Below are positions 13,802 through 15,101 of a stretch of 15,101 bases of DNA, piece after piece (within the stretch, counting starts at the first letter, position 1; each line of letters opens with the position of its first letter). The position numbers and the translations under genes were made by a program. Where the stretch lies: positions 1-15,101 of the forward strand of contig PGXI01000019.1 in the NCBI GenBank assembly GCA_002839125.1, read 5' to 3'. Origin of the DNA: Tenericutes bacterium HGW-Tenericutes-5. Lineage in GTDB: Bacteria; Bacillota_I; Bacilli_A; Izemoplasmatales; Hujiaoplasmataceae. The notes below the pieces were generated by a model. It did not search any database. It had not been told where the DNA came from and worked only from the letters and a program-made list of their open reading frames with translations.

Positions 13802-14575
13802 ATGGCTTTAGTCTTATCGATTGCCAACCAAAAGGGCGGAGTTGGCAAAACAACAACAGCAATAAATCTAGCTAGTTCTTTGGCGGATTTGAATAAAAAA
13901 GTTTTACTGATAGATTTGGATTATCAGGCAAATGCAACAACATGTATGGGTATTAACAGGGGAAGTTTTAAAAAGAGTATCTTTGATTGCTTTAAAAGAG
14001 AAGCAACTTTTGAAGATATAAGAATTAAAACAGCTAACCAATTGATTGATGTTCTTCCAGCTAAAACTATGGTTGAAGGCGTTGATGAAAAAGTAATTGC
14101 AGATAGTAATCGTGATTTCATTCTATATGAGCTCTTAAAAGAGACTAAAAACGATTATGACTACGTTTTAATTGATTGTCCACCTTCATTAGGCTATATT
14201 ACAATCAACGCTCTAATGGCTTCTGATGGGGTAATTGTACCGGTTCAGTGCGAGTTTTTAGCAATGGATGGACTTACTCAATTATTGAATACGATTAGAT
14301 TAGTCCAATCAAAGAAAAAAGTTAATCAAGAAACTTTAACCATTTACGGAGTTTTATTAACGATGTTAGATAATCGAGTAAATTCAGGCTTTCAGATTGT
14401 TAATGAAATTAAAACATATTTTAAAGAAAAAGTATTTCAAACAATTATACCTCGAAATATTACTTGCTCAAACGCCACTTTTTACGGCGTACCGGTAACT
14501 GTTTATTCACCGAAGAGTAAATCTTCATTAAGCTACAAAAATTTAGCGAAGGAGGTTTTGACAAGAGATGAATAA
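13802..14575 (+). CDS. parA: Chromosome partitioning ATPase ParA (Soj family)
   Basis: ParA/Soj is a deviant-Walker ATPase that dimerises with ATP, binds DNA non-specifically and works with ParB at parS to segregate origins; in Bacillus it also regulates DnaA. The 257-residue product has the deviant Walker A KGGVGKTT at 11-18 (signature K11, K16). Walker A' lies in LLIDLDYQANAT (35-46) and Walker B in VLIDCPPSLGY (122-132). Two stretches differ from the usual Soj pattern. DLDPQGNAT is DLDYQANAT here, and the C-terminal RNVRLSEAPSHG is RNITCSNATFYG (218-229), while R192 in LDNRVNS is kept. The start has AAAGGAG about 10 nt upstream. It follows two membrane protein genes and overlaps parB by 8 bp, so ParA and ParB are made together. 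MinD is unlikely because there is no C-terminal amphipathic membrane helix. Confidence 0.95.
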   Translation: MALVLSIANQKGGVGKTTTAINLASSLADLNKKVLLIDLDYQANATTCMGINRGSFKKSIFDCFKREATFEDIRIKTANQLIDVLPAKTMVEGVDEKVIADSNRDFILYELLKETKNDYDYVLIDCPPSLGYITINALMASDGVIVPVQCEFLAMDGLTQLLNTIRLVQSKKKVNQETLTIYGVLLTMLDNRVNSGFQIVNEIKTYFKEKVFQTIIPRNITCSNATFYGVPVTVYSPKSKSSLSYKNLAKEVLTRDE

Positions 14576-15101
14576 AGACGAATTGATTAGAAGAGGATTA
14601 GAAGATCTTCTTAAAGAAAATCAAATTGAAGATTTAGAAAAAGAAGAAGTTGTTGATATTGATTTAGATAAGATAACTCCAAACCCTTATCAACCGAGAA
14701 GGCATTTTGATGAAGTAGCGCTACAAGAGTTAGCTGATTCAATTAGAGCTAATGGTGTGCTTCAACCAGTAATTGTTAAAAAGGTTGCTAGCGGCTATAT
14801 GTTAGTTACAGGAGAAAGAAGATGTAGGGCTTCTAAAATTGCTGGATTTAGTACAGTTCCAGCTATTATTAGAGACTATAATAATCAATACTTAGCAGAA
14901 CTAGCATTACTTGAAAATATCCAAAGAGAGGATCTCACAATCGTTGAAGAAGCAGAGGCTTATCAAAACGCAATTCAATCGCTAAACCTAACTCATCTTG
15001 AGTTAGCTCAAAAAATCGGAAAAAGCCGTAGTTATGTTTCAAACGCACTAGGGATTTTATCATTACCTGAAGAGGTTTTAAAAGAAATTAATCATGGAAA
15101 C
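14568..15101 (+). CDS. parB: Chromosome partitioning protein ParB (Spo0J family), N-terminal 178 residues (cut by window end)
   Basis: ParB binds parS, uses CTP to clamp and slide on DNA, loads SMC and stimulates ParA. The visible 178 codons start at the ATG at 14568, overlapping parA by 8 bp, with AAGGAGG 12 nt upstream; an in-frame TGA just before the ATG excludes a longer form. The N-terminus has the short basic helix LIRRGLEDLL (6-15), like the ParA-stimulating segment of the family. PNPYQPRRHFDE (38-49) follows. The CTP-binding box is GERRCRAS (82-89), in which the usual tyrosine is cysteine, and then ENIQREDL (116-123). The helix-turn-helix for parS recognition, LTHLELAQKIGKSRSYVSNA, covers 141-160. 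The rest of the DNA-binding domain and the dimerisation domain lie beyond the window. It is a chromosomal ParB rather than Noc because it directly follows parA. Confidence 0.95.
   Translation, partial: MNKDELIRRGLEDLLKENQIEDLEKEEVVDIDLDKITPNPYQPRRHFDEVALQELADSIRANGVLQPVIVKKVASGYMLVTGERRCRASKIAGFSTVPAIIRDYNNQYLAELALLENIQREDLTIVEEAEAYQNAIQSLNLTHLELAQKIGKSRSYVSNALGILSLPEEVLKEINHGN

Overview
This 15.1 kb window is chromosomal core sequence from a low-GC, AT-rich bacterium. UGA is an ordinary stop codon: tdk, tadA and mnmG all end in TGA. Translation starts mostly have strong AGGAGG-type ribosome binding sites, and promoters have extended -10 boxes of the form TGATATAAT. Together with a short SRP RNA without an Alu domain, this points to a Firmicutes or Mollicutes-related lineage that kept the standard code, such as Acholeplasma or Izemoplasma relatives. 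The lineage is an inference from gene order and style. No phylogeny was done.

Layout. Minus strand, 1-2535: tilS, hpt and the start of ftsH form a tight cluster, a grouping common in Firmicutes. Next come maf (plus) and an NAD-type malic enzyme (minus), which converge on a shared terminator. A divergent promoter region follows, then rpmE with its own promoter and terminator. The pair tdk-tadA overlaps by an ATGA. pyrG has its own promoter and a terminator-like hairpin in its leader, which suggests attenuation control. A short SRP RNA gene precedes a Cof-type HAD phosphatase and mnmG. The last block reads rsmG, two related six-helix membrane proteins of unknown function, parA and parB (cut off by the window end), probably as one operon.

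The genes cover tRNA and rRNA modification (tilS, tadA, mnmG, rsmG), nucleotide supply and clean-up (hpt, tdk, pyrG, maf), protein targeting and quality control (SRP RNA, ftsH) and chromosome partitioning (parAB). The mnmG-rsmG-...-parA-parB order is the classic replication-origin neighbourhood of Firmicutes. However, dnaA, a DnaA-box cluster and parS are not seen here.

The most unusual part is 11411-13781. Two tandem membrane proteins occupy the place where Bacillus has noc. Their cytosolic halves look like a strongly decayed HD-GYP fold. Other points worth a second look are the pyrG leader, whose predicted 5' end GAGCUC resembles the CTP-sensing GGGCUC start of Bacillus pyrG, the UGAC tetraloop of the SRP RNA, a perfect 12-bp hairpin just upstream of tilS, and a malic enzyme whose only good Shine-Dalgarno lies 36 nt from its start codon. 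Nothing in the window looks like a mobile element, phage, CRISPR array or tRNA gene.
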